Below are positions 1-10,009 of a DNA stretch of 35,260 nt, piece after piece. The position numbers were made by a program, and so were the translations under genes. The notes under the pieces were generated by a model. The model ran no database searches. It was not told where the DNA came from and saw only the letters and a list, made by a program, of their open reading frames with translations. The first letter of the stretch is position 1; each line of letters starts with the position of its first letter. The stretch is from Yersinia rohdei ATCC 43380 (GTDB lineage Bacteria > Pseudomonadota > Gammaproteobacteria > Enterobacterales > Enterobacteriaceae): assembly GCF_000173775.1 (NCBI RefSeq), contig NZ_ACCD01000037.1:1-35260 (forward strand), given 5' to 3'.

Positions 1-56
1 AACCTCATGCTTAAGTTGCTTGTTACGAATGAATGAAACGCTGTAGTGCCAATGAG

Positions 57-3000
57 TTACTCACTCTTGACCCTAAACACGTTATCCAAACGGCTAACAC
101 CTAATCCATTAACTTTTTTCACTTTAATCTGCACGGGGATTCGATCTTTCATTGCCTCAACATGGCTGATAACCCCTATGGTTTTGCCGGATGCATTTAG
201 GCTATCCAGGGCATCCAGTGCGGTATCCAGTGTTTCTGCATCTAGTGTGCCAAAGCCTTCATCAAGGAATAGTGAATCAATACTGGTTTTATGGCTGACC
301 AAATCTGATAGCGCCAAAGCCAGCGCCAAACTGACTAAAAAGCTTTCTCCACCGGACAACGTGCGGGTATCACGTATGGCGTCGGCCTGCCAGGTATCCA
401 CTACTTGTAGCTCCAGTGCATCACTGGCTTTACGTTGCAACTGATAGCGGCCGTGCAAGCGGTTAAGTTGGTTATTTGCCAGATAAACCAGGTGGTCGAG
501 TGTCAGACCCTGTGCAAATTTGCGGAATTTATCACCCTCTTTGGAGCCTATTAAGTGATTGAGATAGCTCCAGTCATCATATTGTTGTTGGCTACGTTCA
601 ATTTCCTCAAATAATGCATGCTGGTTGCTACGACGGGCAGCATCGCTATTTAACTGATTGCGTAATTCGCCTTGTCGTAAAGCATTGTCTTTTAGTTGCG
701 CCAATAATTGCTCTGACTGCTGCTGTAATACTGCCAAATCAGCTGTATTATCAATACCATCAGGGCAGTTTTGTCTGTGTATCTCTAGTGCTTCAAGGGC
801 TTGTTGTAGTCGAATATTTGCTTGTTGTTGGCGTTCGCCCAAGTGCTGTTTCAATTGTTGCAAACGTTGTCTTTCTTCTTCACTCAATAATGCGGCGGTG
901 AGTGCTTGCTCATCATCAAATTCACTGTTTGCCAGCGCCTGTTGTAGTTCCGTTTGGGCAGTGGCAGCACGCTGTTGATTTTGTTGATATTGCTGTTCTA
1001 ATCCTGTCAGTTCACCTGACAGTAAATTAAGTTGAGATTGAGCCTGTTGTAGCGCTTGTGCTGCATTCTGGTGTGCTAATTCAATTTGTTGTTGTTGCTG
1101 GCGCAGTAACTGGCGAACTTCTGTAACACTGTTATCGCCAAACAATGTCCGGCGTTGCTGATTATGCTGCTGCAATAGAATTTCAGCTTGTTGGTGTTGT
1201 TGGCTAACTGCTGCCAATTGGTCGACACATTCCTGCAAGTGGCGACGTTCACTTTCAATCTGGGCTTCCAGTGCTTTTTGTCCGCTTTCCAGCTGTTGTT
1301 GCTCATGCTGATGCTGATGCCAGCGCTGGTTTTCCTCTTCGCGCAGCGCTAGCCAACTCTGCTGCTGGTCTGTTTCAGGTATTGAGAGTGACACTTCCGC
1401 CAGAGCAGCACTAAATTCTTGGCGCACTTTCATCAGCTCTTCTTGTTGGCGCTGGTATTGTGCTGATAACTGTTGATGGGATTGCTGGGTATCTTGTTGG
1501 CGTTGAATAACTAAAGCCAGCTGCTGTTGGTGTTTTTGCTGTTGCTGCTCAGCTTGGGTCAGAATATCTTTAGCTTGTTGATATTTATTATTTAATTTCT
1601 CATATTCAGTCAGTTTTTGCTGACAGGCAAGCTCTGCTTGCTCTTGCTGTTCCAGCCAATGGTCTAACGCCGCAGTTTCATTCAGTGCGAATGTTAGCGC
1701 CAATGGTGTTACCAACCTTTGCCAACGCTGTTGATAATCCACCAATTGCTGTTGGCTGTGCTGTAACTCTTGCTCACACTGTGTGATTTGCTGTAGCAAA
1801 CTTTGTGTTTGGGCACTGAGTTCTGAACCTGCAGTGAATAGTTGCTCAACTTGTCGGCGTTGTTCTTCAACACGTACTGCTGTTTCAGATGGTTTTACCG
1901 CCTGATACTCAGTAATGGCGGGATGGTCCAATGCGCCACATAATGGGCAAGCCTTGCCCGATTGTAGTTTGGCTCTTTCCGCTTCTAATCGAACAATTTG
2001 TTTTTCGCGTTCGAACAAGGTTTCTAAATCCGTCAGATGCTGTTTTTGTTGTTTATATAACTGACGTTTTTCTGTTAACTGCTTTTCCAGTAATTTTAGT
2101 TGTTGCTGCTGGAGGATTAATTGCTGTTGTTGTTTGTCGTGTTGCTCTTGAATTTGCTGCGCTAGTGGCGATAAAGCCGCTAATTGTTGCCGCATTGGTC
2201 GCTGTTGCTGAAGCACCGTTAGCTGTTGGCGCAACTGTGCCAAGGGCTGTAATTGTTCTAATCTAGATAATTGTTGTTGGATACTGCTGGTTTGCGAATG
2301 GGCTTGTGCTAATGCGGTTTGCTGCTGTTTATCCTGCTCATTCAGTGTGGTCGTCTGTTGTTGTAGCTCATTGAGTAACGTGATTTGTTGTTGTAGTTGC
2401 TGCTTACTCTCAGCTGATTGCTGTTGCTGCATATGTATTTGGCGGAACTGCTCACGCCACAAAGGCAGATTTTTTTCCCAGTGCTGATGGTGGGTATGTA
2501 GGTGCGCGTACTCAGCGAGCTGTTGTAGCCGCTGGTGGGTTTGCTGCAGCTGTTGCAAATTGAGTTCAAGCTGTTGTCGGCCTTGCTGCTCTTTGCCGCG
2601 CAACTGCTGGAGTTGGGTAGCCAACTGGGCTAATAAATGCTGCTGTTGAGCAATAAGGTTATCCAGTGGCACCACTTTTTGTTCAATCAGTGTTTCTTGT
2701 TCGTGCTGTTTGGCGGCTTGTTGTTGGCGAGCTAGCTGGGCTTGTTCCAGTGCTACCGCCAGCGGGGTGAGTTGTGTTTGAAGTTGTTGCTGTTGCTGGT
2801 TTAGCGTGGCGATGCGTTGCTGTACTTGGTGCAAATCTTGTTGGCTACGCGAACACTCTTGCAACAAAGGGCGCAATTTCTCTGCGGGTTCACTGCGGGC
2901 TAACCGTTGCAATTCAGGTTGTGCCTGCTGGTATTCTTGCTCAGTAAATTTTTGTTGTTGTTGGTATTCCAGCAGATTCTTTTGTTGTAACTGCCAACCG

Positions 3001-3749
3001 GTTAGCCAGTTTATTTGCCTCTGATTCACCAACTGCTCTGAGGAAAGCTGTTTTTCTTGCTGGCTTAGAGCCTCTATCTGTTGTGATAGAGCTAAACGTT
3101 GTTCTTCATTGAGCAGCTCAATACCTCTGGCTTGTTGATGCAAAGCATCCAAGGATATTTTGGCTTGTTTATGTTGTTCGAACACCTGCTCAGATAGCCG
3201 GCCATAGATATCGGTGCCAGTTAATTCTTCTAATAATTCAGCACGTTTATTGGCTTCGGCATTGAGAAATGCGGCAAATTGCCCTTGTGACAGCATCATG
3301 GATTTGGTAAAACGGCCAAAGTCCAGCCCGGTTATTTCTGCAATTTTACCTAGTTTATCACCCACTTTATCTGCCAGGATTTTGCCATTCTCGCAGAGTG
3401 CCAACTCAACTTTAGGGGCTTGTAAATTACCTTCTGGGCTATTTTTAGCGCGACGTTGACTCCAAAATGCACGATAACGAACACCTTTTACCTCAAACTC
3501 AACTTCAGCCAGTGACTCCGCAGTATGGCGGGTCATTAGCTCATTCTGGCTGGAACTAATTGAATCCAAACGCGGTGTTTGGTGATACAGCGCCAAGCAG
3601 ATAGCATCTAGCAACGTCGTTTTGCCAGCTCCTGTAGGGCCCGTGATGGCAAATAATCCGTTGCTGGCAAAAGGCTCTGCGGTGAAATCTATTTTCCATT
3701 CACCTTGCAGAGAATTAATATTTTTCAGGCGCAGGCTTAAAATTTTCAT
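57..3749 (-). CDS. sbcC: SbcC, ATPase subunit of the SbcCD nuclease
   Basis: This is the Rad50-like SMC-family ATPase that works with SbcD to open hairpins and cut protein-blocked DNA ends. The sequence shows a Walker A motif GPTGAGKTT at residues 37-45, a zinc-hook CPLC at 601-604, an ABC signature LSGGES at 1131-1136 and a Walker B FLDEGFG around 1161-1167. Between these lie two long coiled-coil arms, extremely rich in glutamine. At 1230 residues it is well above the roughly 1048 of E. coli SbcC, and the extra length lies in the Q-rich arms. Its ATG overlaps the sbcD stop by four bases (ATGA), so the two are translationally coupled. Identity is secure; only the arm length is unusual. Confidence 0.97.
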   Translation of the reverse strand: MKILSLRLKNINSLQGEWKIDFTAEPFASNGLFAITGPTGAGKTTLLDAICLALYHQTPRLDSISSSQNELMTRHTAESLAEVEFEVKGVRYRAFWSQRRAKNSPEGNLQAPKVELALCENGKILADKVGDKLGKIAEITGLDFGRFTKSMMLSQGQFAAFLNAEANKRAELLEELTGTDIYGRLSEQVFEQHKQAKISLDALHQQARGIELLNEEQRLALSQQIEALSQQEKQLSSEQLVNQRQINWLTGWQLQQKNLLEYQQQQKFTEQEYQQAQPELQRLARSEPAEKLRPLLQECSRSQQDLHQVQQRIATLNQQQQQLQTQLTPLAVALEQAQLARQQQAAKQHEQETLIEQKVVPLDNLIAQQQHLLAQLATQLQQLRGKEQQGRQQLELNLQQLQQTHQRLQQLAEYAHLHTHHQHWEKNLPLWREQFRQIHMQQQQSAESKQQLQQQITLLNELQQQTTTLNEQDKQQQTALAQAHSQTSSIQQQLSRLEQLQPLAQLRQQLTVLQQQRPMRQQLAALSPLAQQIQEQHDKQQQQLILQQQQLKLLEKQLTEKRQLYKQQKQHLTDLETLFEREKQIVRLEAERAKLQSGKACPLCGALDHPAITEYQAVKPSETAVRVEEQRRQVEQLFTAGSELSAQTQSLLQQITQCEQELQHSQQQLVDYQQRWQRLVTPLALTFALNETAALDHWLEQQEQAELACQQKLTEYEKLNNKYQQAKDILTQAEQQQQKHQQQLALVIQRQQDTQQSHQQLSAQYQRQQEELMKVRQEFSAALAEVSLSIPETDQQQSWLALREEENQRWHQHQHEQQQLESGQKALEAQIESERRHLQECVDQLAAVSQQHQQAEILLQQHNQQRRTLFGDNSVTEVRQLLRQQQQQIELAHQNAAQALQQAQSQLNLLSGELTGLEQQYQQNQQRAATAQTELQQALANSEFDDEQALTAALLSEEERQRLQQLKQHLGERQQQANIRLQQALEALEIHRQNCPDGIDNTADLAVLQQQSEQLLAQLKDNALRQGELRNQLNSDAARRSNQHALFEEIERSQQQYDDWSYLNHLIGSKEGDKFRKFAQGLTLDHLVYLANNQLNRLHGRYQLQRKASDALELQVVDTWQADAIRDTRTLSGGESFLVSLALALALSDLVSHKTSIDSLFLDEGFGTLDAETLDTALDALDSLNASGKTIGVISHVEAMKDRIPVQIKVKKVNGLGVSRLDNVFRVKSE

Positions 3750-4984
3750 ATTGTCTGCTCCGGTGTTAAATCTGTATTTTGTGTAATATCTTCAACAACT
3801 TGATTGAACATTTGGCGCATGCGCTGTTGGCGCGGTTCGGTTAAATCAGCTTCCAATGCAAGCCGGCGTTCAAATACGTCGGCAACACTTAGCTCATTGA
3901 GTGTTTCTTTTTCCTGCCGTTCAATGCTGTTACTGCGCTGTTCTTTACTGCGGCGCAGTAACACCACTTCAACAGGGAGTTCGGCGGTAAGGGCCTGAAT
4001 TCGCCTTTGGATATCCGATAAGTAGTCTTGAGTGGCGACTTCAATATCTAACCACACCGGTAAGCCCTGATGGTGAGCAAATTCAGATAGTTGGCGCTCT
4101 ATTTGCTGTAAATCACCTTTAATCAATTGCATCGGTTGAAATTGAGGAATAAACAGCGGGGTAACTGATGATAGCGACTGTTGGGAAAACTCCACCAGAT
4201 AGACACTTTTCTCTTTATTCAGCTCATCAAAACTCAAGGCTATTGGTGAGCCGCTGTAGCGGATATGCTCAGTTTTAGCGACCTGCTGAGCACGGTGGAT
4301 ATGGCCCAAAGCAATATAATCTGCTGGCGGGAACGCCTGTGCCGGAAAAGCATCCAAGGTGCCAATATAAATATCACGAACCGAATCACTGGTGGCAACG
4401 CCGACCGTGGTCAAGTGCCCGGTAGCAATAATAGGTAAAGGCAAATCTAGCTCGGTACGCAGTTCGACAGCATGCTGATAGAGCGCTTGATAGTGAGCGG
4501 CAATAGCTTCTTGCAATGCCAGTTGCTTTTGTCCGCCAGATTCACCCGCCTGGCTGGTCACTAAATCGCGTGGGCGCAAGAAAGGGATGGCACACAGCAC
4601 CGCGGCAGGTTGATGTTGACGGTCTTTCAGAATAATAACTTGCTGTTCCAATTGGCTGCTGGCACTGGAAATTACTGTAGTATTCAGACAGGAAAGTAAA
4701 TCCCGTGATTCATTCAGTGTCGATACTGAGTCGTGATTCCCCCCCAAGACAACTAATTGGCAGCCAGTAGGTTGGAGTTCTACGACAAAACGGTTATATA
4801 GCTCTCGGGCATAGCTGGATGGGGAGCCAGTATCAAAGATATCACCGGCGACAATCAGCGCATCTATCTGATTTTCTTCAATCTGCTTAATGAGCCAGTG
4901 CAGAAATGCCTGATGTTCGGCCGCACGGCTTTTGGTGAAGAAGTGTTGGCCTAAATGCCAGTCAGAGGTATGAATAATGCGCAT
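3746..4984 (-). CDS. sbcD: SbcD, nuclease subunit of SbcCD
   Basis: This is the Mre11-like, Mn-dependent phosphoesterase that supplies the exonuclease and endonuclease activity of SbcCD. Metal-binding motifs are in the expected order: D8 and H10 in SDWHLG, D48 in GDIFD, N83-H84-D in GGNHDS, H190 in GHLTT, and H228/H230 in GHIH. The length of 412 residues compares with about 400 in E. coli. The ATG at 4984 puts the first metal motif eight residues from the start, as in the family. It is the first gene of the sbcDC operon and is divergent from phoB; the shared intergenic region is 4985-5251. Confidence 0.97.
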   Translation of the reverse strand: MRIIHTSDWHLGQHFFTKSRAAEHQAFLHWLIKQIEENQIDALIVAGDIFDTGSPSSYARELYNRFVVELQPTGCQLVVLGGNHDSVSTLNESRDLLSCLNTTVISSASSQLEQQVIILKDRQHQPAAVLCAIPFLRPRDLVTSQAGESGGQKQLALQEAIAAHYQALYQHAVELRTELDLPLPIIATGHLTTVGVATSDSVRDIYIGTLDAFPAQAFPPADYIALGHIHRAQQVAKTEHIRYSGSPIALSFDELNKEKSVYLVEFSQQSLSSVTPLFIPQFQPMQLIKGDLQQIERQLSEFAHHQGLPVWLDIEVATQDYLSDIQRRIQALTAELPVEVVLLRRSKEQRSNSIERQEKETLNELSVADVFERRLALEADLTEPRQQRMRQMFNQVVEDITQNTDLTPEQTI

Positions 4985-5040
4985 ATATATCCCGCTATGG
5001 CCGGTTGTTTTTTATAGAATGGCGCTGATTATAAACGCAG

Positions 5041-5061
5041 TTAGCCGGATGTCGCGGCTAA
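5041..5061. repeat. Inverted repeat in the sbcD-phoB intergenic region
   Basis: TTAGCCG (5041-5047) and CGGCTAA (5055-5061) form a seven-base inverted repeat around a seven-base loop, followed on the + strand by a run of A. The position of the A run does not make a normal terminator for either neighbour. A TATAAT on the minus strand (5028-5033) lies just beyond it towards sbcD and could be the sbcD -10, so the repeat may sit in the sbcDC promoter region. The function is unknown. Confidence 0.35.
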
Positions 5062-5168
5062 AAAAAAGGTATGAGGGAAATCTCCGAGACGCTTCGCAAA
5101 TTTGAATTCTGCATTTTGCAATTAACATGAAATTAATCACTATGCTTACTGCGGGTTGGAGTGTGATG

Positions 5169-5203
5169 TTTTTCATAAAAATGTCACAAAACTGACGCAT
5201 AAT
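5169..5203 (+). promoter_or_regulatory. Pho box array and -10 of the phoB promoter
   Basis: Three heptamers are phased exactly 11 bases apart: TTTTTCA (5169-5175), AATGTCA (5180-5186) and ACTGACG (5191-5197). They are separated by A/T-rich tetrads and followed directly by CATAAT (5198-5203) as the -10. This is the PhoB-binding arrangement in which the Pho box replaces the -35 element. It resembles what I recall of the E. coli phoB promoter. It implies autoactivation of phoBR, and of the gene downstream of phoR, under phosphate limitation. Confidence 0.8.
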
Positions 5204-5251
5204 GGCTTCCGAAATCAAATAGTGACCACTAACTTATTGGCAGGGTTGATG

Positions 5252-5941
5252 ATGGCAAGACGCATACTGGTGGTGGAAGATGAAGCACCTATCCGTGAGA
5301 TGGTGTGCTTTGTGTTGGAGCAAAATGGTTACCAACCGTTAGAAGCCGAAGATTATGACAGCGCAGTAACGCGTTTGTCGGAGCCTTACCCTGATTTAGT
5401 GCTGTTAGACTGGATGCTGCCCGGAGGCTCGGGTATTCAGTTTATTAAACATATGAAGCGCGAGGCACTGACTCGAGATATTCCAGTGATGATGTTAACA
5501 GCCCGTGGTGAAGAAGAAGACCGGGTGCGCGGGTTGGAAGTGGGCGCAGATGACTATATTACTAAGCCTTTTTCGCCAAAAGAGCTGGTGGCACGAATCA
5601 AGGCGGTGATGCGCCGGATATCGCCAATGGCAGTTGAGGAAGTGATCGAAATGCAGGGGTTGAGTCTTGATCCCTCTTCCCATCGCGTTATGGCCAATGA
5701 GCAAGCGCTTGATATGGGGCCAACTGAGTTTAAATTACTGCACTTCTTTATGACCCATCCAGAGCGGGTTTACAGCCGTGAGCAGTTGCTTAATTATGTC
5801 TGGGGCACTAACGTTTATGTAGAAGATCGCACTGTTGATGTGCATATTCGTCGGTTACGCAAGGCGCTTGAAGTCGATGGTCATGACAGAATGGTACAAA
5901 CTGTCCGGGGAACTGGATACCGTTTCTCAACGCGCTACTGA
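5252..5941 (+). CDS. phoB: PhoB, phosphate-regulon response regulator
   Basis: This is the DNA-binding response regulator of the phosphate-starvation regulon. The receiver domain (about 1-120) has acidic residues E9-D10, phospho-acceptor D53 in LLDWML and the ITKPF lysine loop. An OmpR/PhoB winged-helix domain follows (about 130-227), ending [12 protein letters not shown]. The frame is open further upstream, but the second of two tandem ATGs (5252) gives [10 protein letters not shown] and exactly 229 residues, as in E. coli. It also leaves better spacing from the CAGGG at 5241-5245 than the ATG at 5249. A Pho box array sits about 50 bases upstream. Confidence 0.97.
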   Translation: MARRILVVEDEAPIREMVCFVLEQNGYQPLEAEDYDSAVTRLSEPYPDLVLLDWMLPGGSGIQFIKHMKREALTRDIPVMMLTARGEEEDRVRGLEVGADDYITKPFSPKELVARIKAVMRRISPMAVEEVIEMQGLSLDPSSHRVMANEQALDMGPTEFKLLHFFMTHPERVYSREQLLNYVWGTNVYVEDRTVDVHIRRLRKALEVDGHDRMVQTVRGTGYRFSTRY

Positions 5942-5965
5942 GTTTTCAGTGCCGGAGAATTCGTT

Positions 5966-7282
5966 GTGTTAGAACGTTTATCTTGGAAAACGCTGGCTTT
6001 AGAGCTGGCTCTTTTTTGTTTACCTGCATTATTGTTAGGTGCCTTTATTGGGTATCTCCCTTGGTTATTACTGATTTCAGTGGTCGCGGCGCTGGTTTGG
6101 AATTTCTATAACCAACTTAAATTATCTCACTGGTTGTGGCTAGATCGCAGTATGACACCGCCTGCCGGGCGTTGGAGCTGGGAACCTTTATTTTACGGTT
6201 TGTATCAGATGCAGCTGCGGAATCGGCGGCGTAGACGGGAATTAGCCTTACTTATTAAACGGTTTCGCAGCGGTGCTGAATCATTGCCTGATGCCGTGGT
6301 GATGACCACCATTGAAGGTAATATTTTCTGGTGTAACGGCCTGGCCCAGCAATTATTGGGTTTTCGTTGGCCGGAAGATAACGGTCAGCATATTCTCAAC
6401 TTATTGCGTTACCCAGAATTTAGCCAGTATCTGCAACAGCAAGAGTTTTCCCGCCCACTGACCCTGCAATTGAATAATGGCTATTATGTCGAGTTCCGCG
6501 TGATGCCATATTCAGAAGGGCAATTGCTAATGGTCGCCCGTGACGTAACCCAAATGCGTCAGTTGGAAGGTGCCCGACGTAATTTTTTCGCAAATGTCAG
6601 CCATGAGTTACGCACCCCTTTGACCGTGTTGCAAGGGTATCTGGAAATGATGCATGACCAAGAGTTAGCGGGGCCATTACGCGAAAAAGCCCTTGGGACG
6701 ATGCAGGAACAAACCAAACGCATGGATGGGTTAGTAAAACAACTATTGACGTTATCACGAATTGAAGCAGCACCTAATGTGGATATGAATGAACAGGTCG
6801 ATATCCCACGAATGCTGAAGATGTTACAGCTTGAGGTACAGGCGCTAAGTAATGGGCGTCACGAGATAGTTTTCCGGGTTAATGAGCAACTGAAAGTGTT
6901 CGGCAATGACGATCAACTGCGCAGCGCGGTTTCTAATCTGGTCTATAACGCGGTGAATCACACCCCGGTTGGCACCAAAATTGAGGTTTGTTGGCAGCAA
7001 ACACCGCAAGGGGCACAATTTCAGGTTAGCGACAATGGGCCGGGAATTGCCCCTGAGCATGTTCCGCGGCTTACAGAGCGCTTTTATCGGGTGGATAAGG
7101 CCCGCTCAAGACAAACTGGCGGCAGTGGGCTGGGGCTGGCAATTGTGAAACACGCATTGAGCCACCACGATGCCCGTTTGGATGTTATGAGTGAAATCGG
7201 TCTGGGCACACGATTTATTTTTACCTTGCCGAATCGGTTGATTGTTCCGACGGTTTTAACTGAGAATGCAGTCAAATCCTAA
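5966..7282 (+). CDS. phoR: PhoR, phosphate-regulon sensor histidine kinase
   Basis: This inner-membrane histidine kinase/phosphatase controls PhoB, taking its signal from the Pst transporter and PhoU. Two N-terminal membrane segments (about residues 9-46) are followed by a short linker and a PAS domain (about 100-195). The dimerisation helix carries H213 in SHELRTP. The ATPase domain has the N box at N328, DNGPG at 356-360 and the G box GGSGLGL from 385. It starts at GTG, with GGAG eight bases upstream, and begins MLERLSWK like E. coli PhoR. It is 438 residues against 431 and lies 24 bases after phoB in the same operon. Confidence 0.97.
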   Translation: MLERLSWKTLALELALFCLPALLLGAFIGYLPWLLLISVVAALVWNFYNQLKLSHWLWLDRSMTPPAGRWSWEPLFYGLYQMQLRNRRRRRELALLIKRFRSGAESLPDAVVMTTIEGNIFWCNGLAQQLLGFRWPEDNGQHILNLLRYPEFSQYLQQQEFSRPLTLQLNNGYYVEFRVMPYSEGQLLMVARDVTQMRQLEGARRNFFANVSHELRTPLTVLQGYLEMMHDQELAGPLREKALGTMQEQTKRMDGLVKQLLTLSRIEAAPNVDMNEQVDIPRMLKMLQLEVQALSNGRHEIVFRVNEQLKVFGNDDQLRSAVSNLVYNAVNHTPVGTKIEVCWQQTPQGAQFQVSDNGPGIAPEHVPRLTERFYRVDKARSRQTGGSGLGLAIVKHALSHHDARLDVMSEIGLGTRFIFTLPNRLIVPTVLTENAVKS

Positions 7283-7288
7283 GATGGC

Positions 7289-8281
7289 ATGGATAACAAG
7301 TTGATGAGATGGGGAAAACTGGCGCTGTTGACTGTGGTGCTATGGTTCAGTTATAGCATTTTCGCGCAACCGGTGAAGGTATTGTCTGGTGGGGCGGGGC
7401 AGTCGTCCGATCGCTCTATCTTGTCGGGCAATCTTTCCAGTGTCGGGTCTGACACCTTAGCTAATCTGATGTCTCTGTGGGCGGAGGATTTCAATCATCA
7501 TTACCCCGGGGTTAATCTACAGATACAGGCGGCGGGTTCCTCTACCGCCCCTGCGGCCTTAGTTGCGGGCGCGACTCAAATTGGCCCAATGAGCAGGCCA
7601 ATGAAAGCGGCTGAAATCGCTGCATTTACTCAGCGTTATGGTTATCCGCCACTGGCCGTTCCGGTCGCTGTTGATGCTTTGGTGGTTTTCGTCCATCAAG
7701 ATAATCCATTGGATAAAATCACTTTTTCTCAGCTTGATGCTATTTTTTCGCAAAATCCTCATTGCGGGGAACCCCACCGTATTGTGCGTTTTGGCGAGTT
7801 GGGGCTAGGCGGCGACTGGGCGGCTCGTTCTTTGCAACGTTATAGCCGAAATTCTGCCTCAGGAACCTATGGTTTCTTTAAGCATCGGGTACTGTGTGAT
7901 GGTGATTTTATTAATAATGTCAATGAATTGCCTGGTTCTGCATCAGTGGTGCAAGCTGTGGCCGGTTCATTGAATGGCATTGGTTATGCCAGCATGGGTT
8001 TTCGTAATAGTGGGGTTAAAGCGTTATCTCTGGCGGCGAAAGGGCAGGATTTTGTGCTACCCACTGCCGAAAATGTCAAAAATGGCCACTATCCTTTGTC
8101 GCGCTATCTGTATCTCTATATCAATAAAGCCCCCGGTCAGCCGCTGGAACCCTTGGTGGCTGCATTTCTAGAGCGGGTTTTATCACCCGAAGGGCAAGAG
8201 CGTGTGACTCAAGATGGCTATTTACCCTTGCCTCCTGAAATGCTTAGTCAGACCCGAAAAGAACTGGGTTTTGCCCATTAA
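7289..8281 (+). CDS. PstS-like periplasmic phosphate-binding protein
   Basis: A 330-residue type 2 periplasmic binding protein of the PstS-like family. A signal peptide is visible (residues 1-26, hydrophobic core LALLTVVLWFSYSIFA, cleavage likely after the final A). Likely ligand loops are VGSDT at 52-56, AGSST at 82-86, GPMSRPM at 99-105, and RNSASGT at 187-193, which resembles the phosphate-binding R-x-x-x-S-G-T of PstS. It begins six bases after the phoR stop, so it very probably shares the Pho-box promoter. No permease or ATPase genes accompany it. It could feed the Pst transporter encoded elsewhere, or act as a periplasmic phosphate sensor or scavenger. The ATG at 7289 is preceded only by a weak ribosome site; the ATG at 7304 is an alternative. 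Confidence 0.85.
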   Translation: MDNKLMRWGKLALLTVVLWFSYSIFAQPVKVLSGGAGQSSDRSILSGNLSSVGSDTLANLMSLWAEDFNHHYPGVNLQIQAAGSSTAPAALVAGATQIGPMSRPMKAAEIAAFTQRYGYPPLAVPVAVDALVVFVHQDNPLDKITFSQLDAIFSQNPHCGEPHRIVRFGELGLGGDWAARSLQRYSRNSASGTYGFFKHRVLCDGDFINNVNELPGSASVVQAVAGSLNGIGYASMGFRNSGVKALSLAAKGQDFVLPTAENVKNGHYPLSRYLYLYINKAPGQPLEPLVAAFLERVLSPEGQERVTQDGYLPLPPEMLSQTRKELGFAH

Positions 8282-8614
8282 ACTGTTAACTTATGGTTAT
8301 AAATGATACAAATCATATGGCGTGTATTTATATAAAACTGGTGTGATTAACTGGTTTGAGTCGTTTATCTGGATGAAGACTCTGCTTTTGTGATCCAGAC
8401 TTGCCTTTCTCCGCTATAAACGGTCTACTTATCACCGTTGTTGGCCTATTCCACCTGCAAATAACTTCAAAAACACTGCATACTGACGAAATAGATTGCT
8501 TATTAACCGCCGGAGTTTGCGTTTATCAGAGCTTTGTATCGTTTCGATCACGTCGGAAAGACCACAACTTAGGACTTTTTCTTTTGCTCATTTAACTAGG
8601 CAACGCACATCACT
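8282..8614 (+). other. Long leader region upstream of brnQ
   Basis: 333 bases without a convincing gene. The frame open from 8401 to 8595 begins at TTG, has no ribosome site and looks like chance. The region holds the hairpin at 8368-8399 and a T-rich stretch (about 8575-8592) shortly before brnQ. The ribosome site of brnQ itself is weak (AGG about 14 bases from the ATG). The length suggests a long 5' untranslated region or regulatory region, but I recognise no known riboswitch or leader peptide in it. Confidence 0.5.
8368..8399 (+). repeat. Hairpin in the brnQ leader
   Basis: TCTGGAT (8368-8374) and ATCCAGA (8393-8399) are perfect seven-base inverted arms around an 18-base loop. No T run follows, so this is not a classical terminator. 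It could be an operator half-site pair or a structured element in the brnQ leader RNA. Confidence 0.4.
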
Positions 8615-9934
8615 ATGAGTCATCGTTTATCATCTAAAGATATTTTGGCCTTAGGTTTTATGACCTTTGCCCTATTTGTTGGAGCTGGCAACATCATATT
8701 CCCGCCGATGGTTGGTTTACAATCGGGTGAACATGTATGGTGGGCCGCTTTAGGCTTTCTGATTACTGCGGTTGGGTTACCGGTAATTACTGTTGTCGCG
8801 CTGGCGCGCGTGGGCGGTGGTATTGATGCCCTGAGTGCGCCAATTGGTCGCGGTGCAGGTTTGGTGCTGGCAACCGTCTGTTATTTAGCTGTCGGGCCGC
8901 TGTTTGCCACGCCGCGCACGGCCACGGTTTCCTTCGAAGTGGGTATTGCGCCTTTTACCGGCGACGGCCCGCTGCCACTGTTTATCTATAGCCTGGTTTA
9001 TTTCGCGCTAGTTATCGGGATTTCACTGTATCCGGGGCGTTTGCTGGATACCGTTGGGCATATTCTGGCTCCGCTGAAAATTCTGGCGCTGGCAATTTTA
9101 GGTATTGCCGCCTTGATTTGGCCTGCCGGCCCGCTTATCCCGGCAACGGATGCTTACCAGCAAGTGCCGTTTTCCTCTGGTTTCGTCAATGGTTATCTAA
9201 CGATGGATACCTTAGGCGCGCTGGTCTTCGGCATTGTTATTGTCAATGCTGCGCGTTCGCGTGGTGTGGTTTCCTCGGGCTTGTTGACGCGCTACACCAT
9301 TTGGGCCGGTCTGATTGCCGGTATTGGCCTGACACTGGTTTACCTAAGCTTGTTTAAGTTGGGTTCCGGTAGTGGCAGCCTGACGCCTGATGCACAAAAT
9401 GGTGCGGTGATTCTGCATGCTTATGTTCAGCATACTTTTGGTGGGTTGGGGAGCCTATTCCTGGCCGCCTTGATTTTCATCGCCTGTATGGTGACGGCGG
9501 TGGGCTTGACCTGCGCCTGTGCTGAGTTCTTTGCTCAATACCTGCCATTGTCATACCGGACGCTGGTCTTTATTCTCGGTATCTTCTCAATGATGGTATC
9601 GAATTTGGGGCTGAGCCATCTGATTCAGATCTCCATCCCTGTTCTGACCGCGATTTATCCTCCATGCATCGTGCTGGTGCTGATGAGCTTCACTTTGCGC
9701 TGGTGGCACCATGCTTCCCGTATTGTGGCCCCGGTGATGTTAGTCAGCTTGCTCTTCGGCATTCTTGACGCGATAAAAGCCTCCACATTTGCAGAATTTC
9801 TGCCCGCGTGGACAGAGCATCTGCCGCTGGCAGAGCAAGGTCTGGCATGGTTATCGCCTTCCCTACTGGTATTCGTCGTCGTAGGGTTGTACGATCGCCT
9901 CTGCTGTCGTCAGGAAGTTGCTGCCAAGCAATAA
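8615..9934 (+). CDS. brnQ: BrnQ, branched-chain amino acid:cation symporter
   Basis: An inner-membrane carrier for leucine, isoleucine and valine of the LIVCS family, coupled to sodium or protons. It is 439 residues, the same as E. coli BrnQ, with about twelve hydrophobic segments. It carries the family signature near the N-terminus ([19 protein letters not shown]), a [12 protein letters not shown] loop around residue 100 and [15 protein letters not shown] around residue 295. It is separated from the preceding PstS-like gene by the 333-base leader and ends at a strong terminator (9958-9984), so it is probably its own unit, although proY follows closely. Confidence 0.95.
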   Translation: MSHRLSSKDILALGFMTFALFVGAGNIIFPPMVGLQSGEHVWWAALGFLITAVGLPVITVVALARVGGGIDALSAPIGRGAGLVLATVCYLAVGPLFATPRTATVSFEVGIAPFTGDGPLPLFIYSLVYFALVIGISLYPGRLLDTVGHILAPLKILALAILGIAALIWPAGPLIPATDAYQQVPFSSGFVNGYLTMDTLGALVFGIVIVNAARSRGVVSSGLLTRYTIWAGLIAGIGLTLVYLSLFKLGSGSGSLTPDAQNGAVILHAYVQHTFGGLGSLFLAALIFIACMVTAVGLTCACAEFFAQYLPLSYRTLVFILGIFSMMVSNLGLSHLIQISIPVLTAIYPPCIVLVLMSFTLRWWHHASRIVAPVMLVSLLFGILDAIKASTFAEFLPAWTEHLPLAEQGLAWLSPSLLVFVVVGLYDRLCCRQEVAAKQ

Positions 9935-9957
9935 CGACACAGCGGTAGAGTATTTTT

Positions 9958-9984
9958 AGCCACGGCTCATCCCCGTGGCTTTTT
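9958..9984 (+). terminator. Rho-independent terminator after brnQ
   Basis: AGCCACGG (9958-9965) pairs with CCGTGGCT (9973-9980) across a seven-base loop, followed by TTTT. It lies only 26 bases before the proY start, so proY is either read from leak-through or from a promoter overlapping this hairpin. Confidence 0.85.
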
Positions 9985-10009
9985 GCTGAAAAAAGACGGG
10001 GAAATATTC

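Noticed and set aside
614-3459. Several plus- and minus-strand frames of 70-110 codons inside sbcC
   Set aside because: All are shadows of the repetitive CAG/CAA-rich sbcC coding sequence, low in complexity and without ribosome sites.
8401-8595. 64-codon frame in the brnQ leader
   Set aside because: Begins at TTG without a ribosome site, has mixed hydrophobic composition with no family resemblance, and is probably chance.
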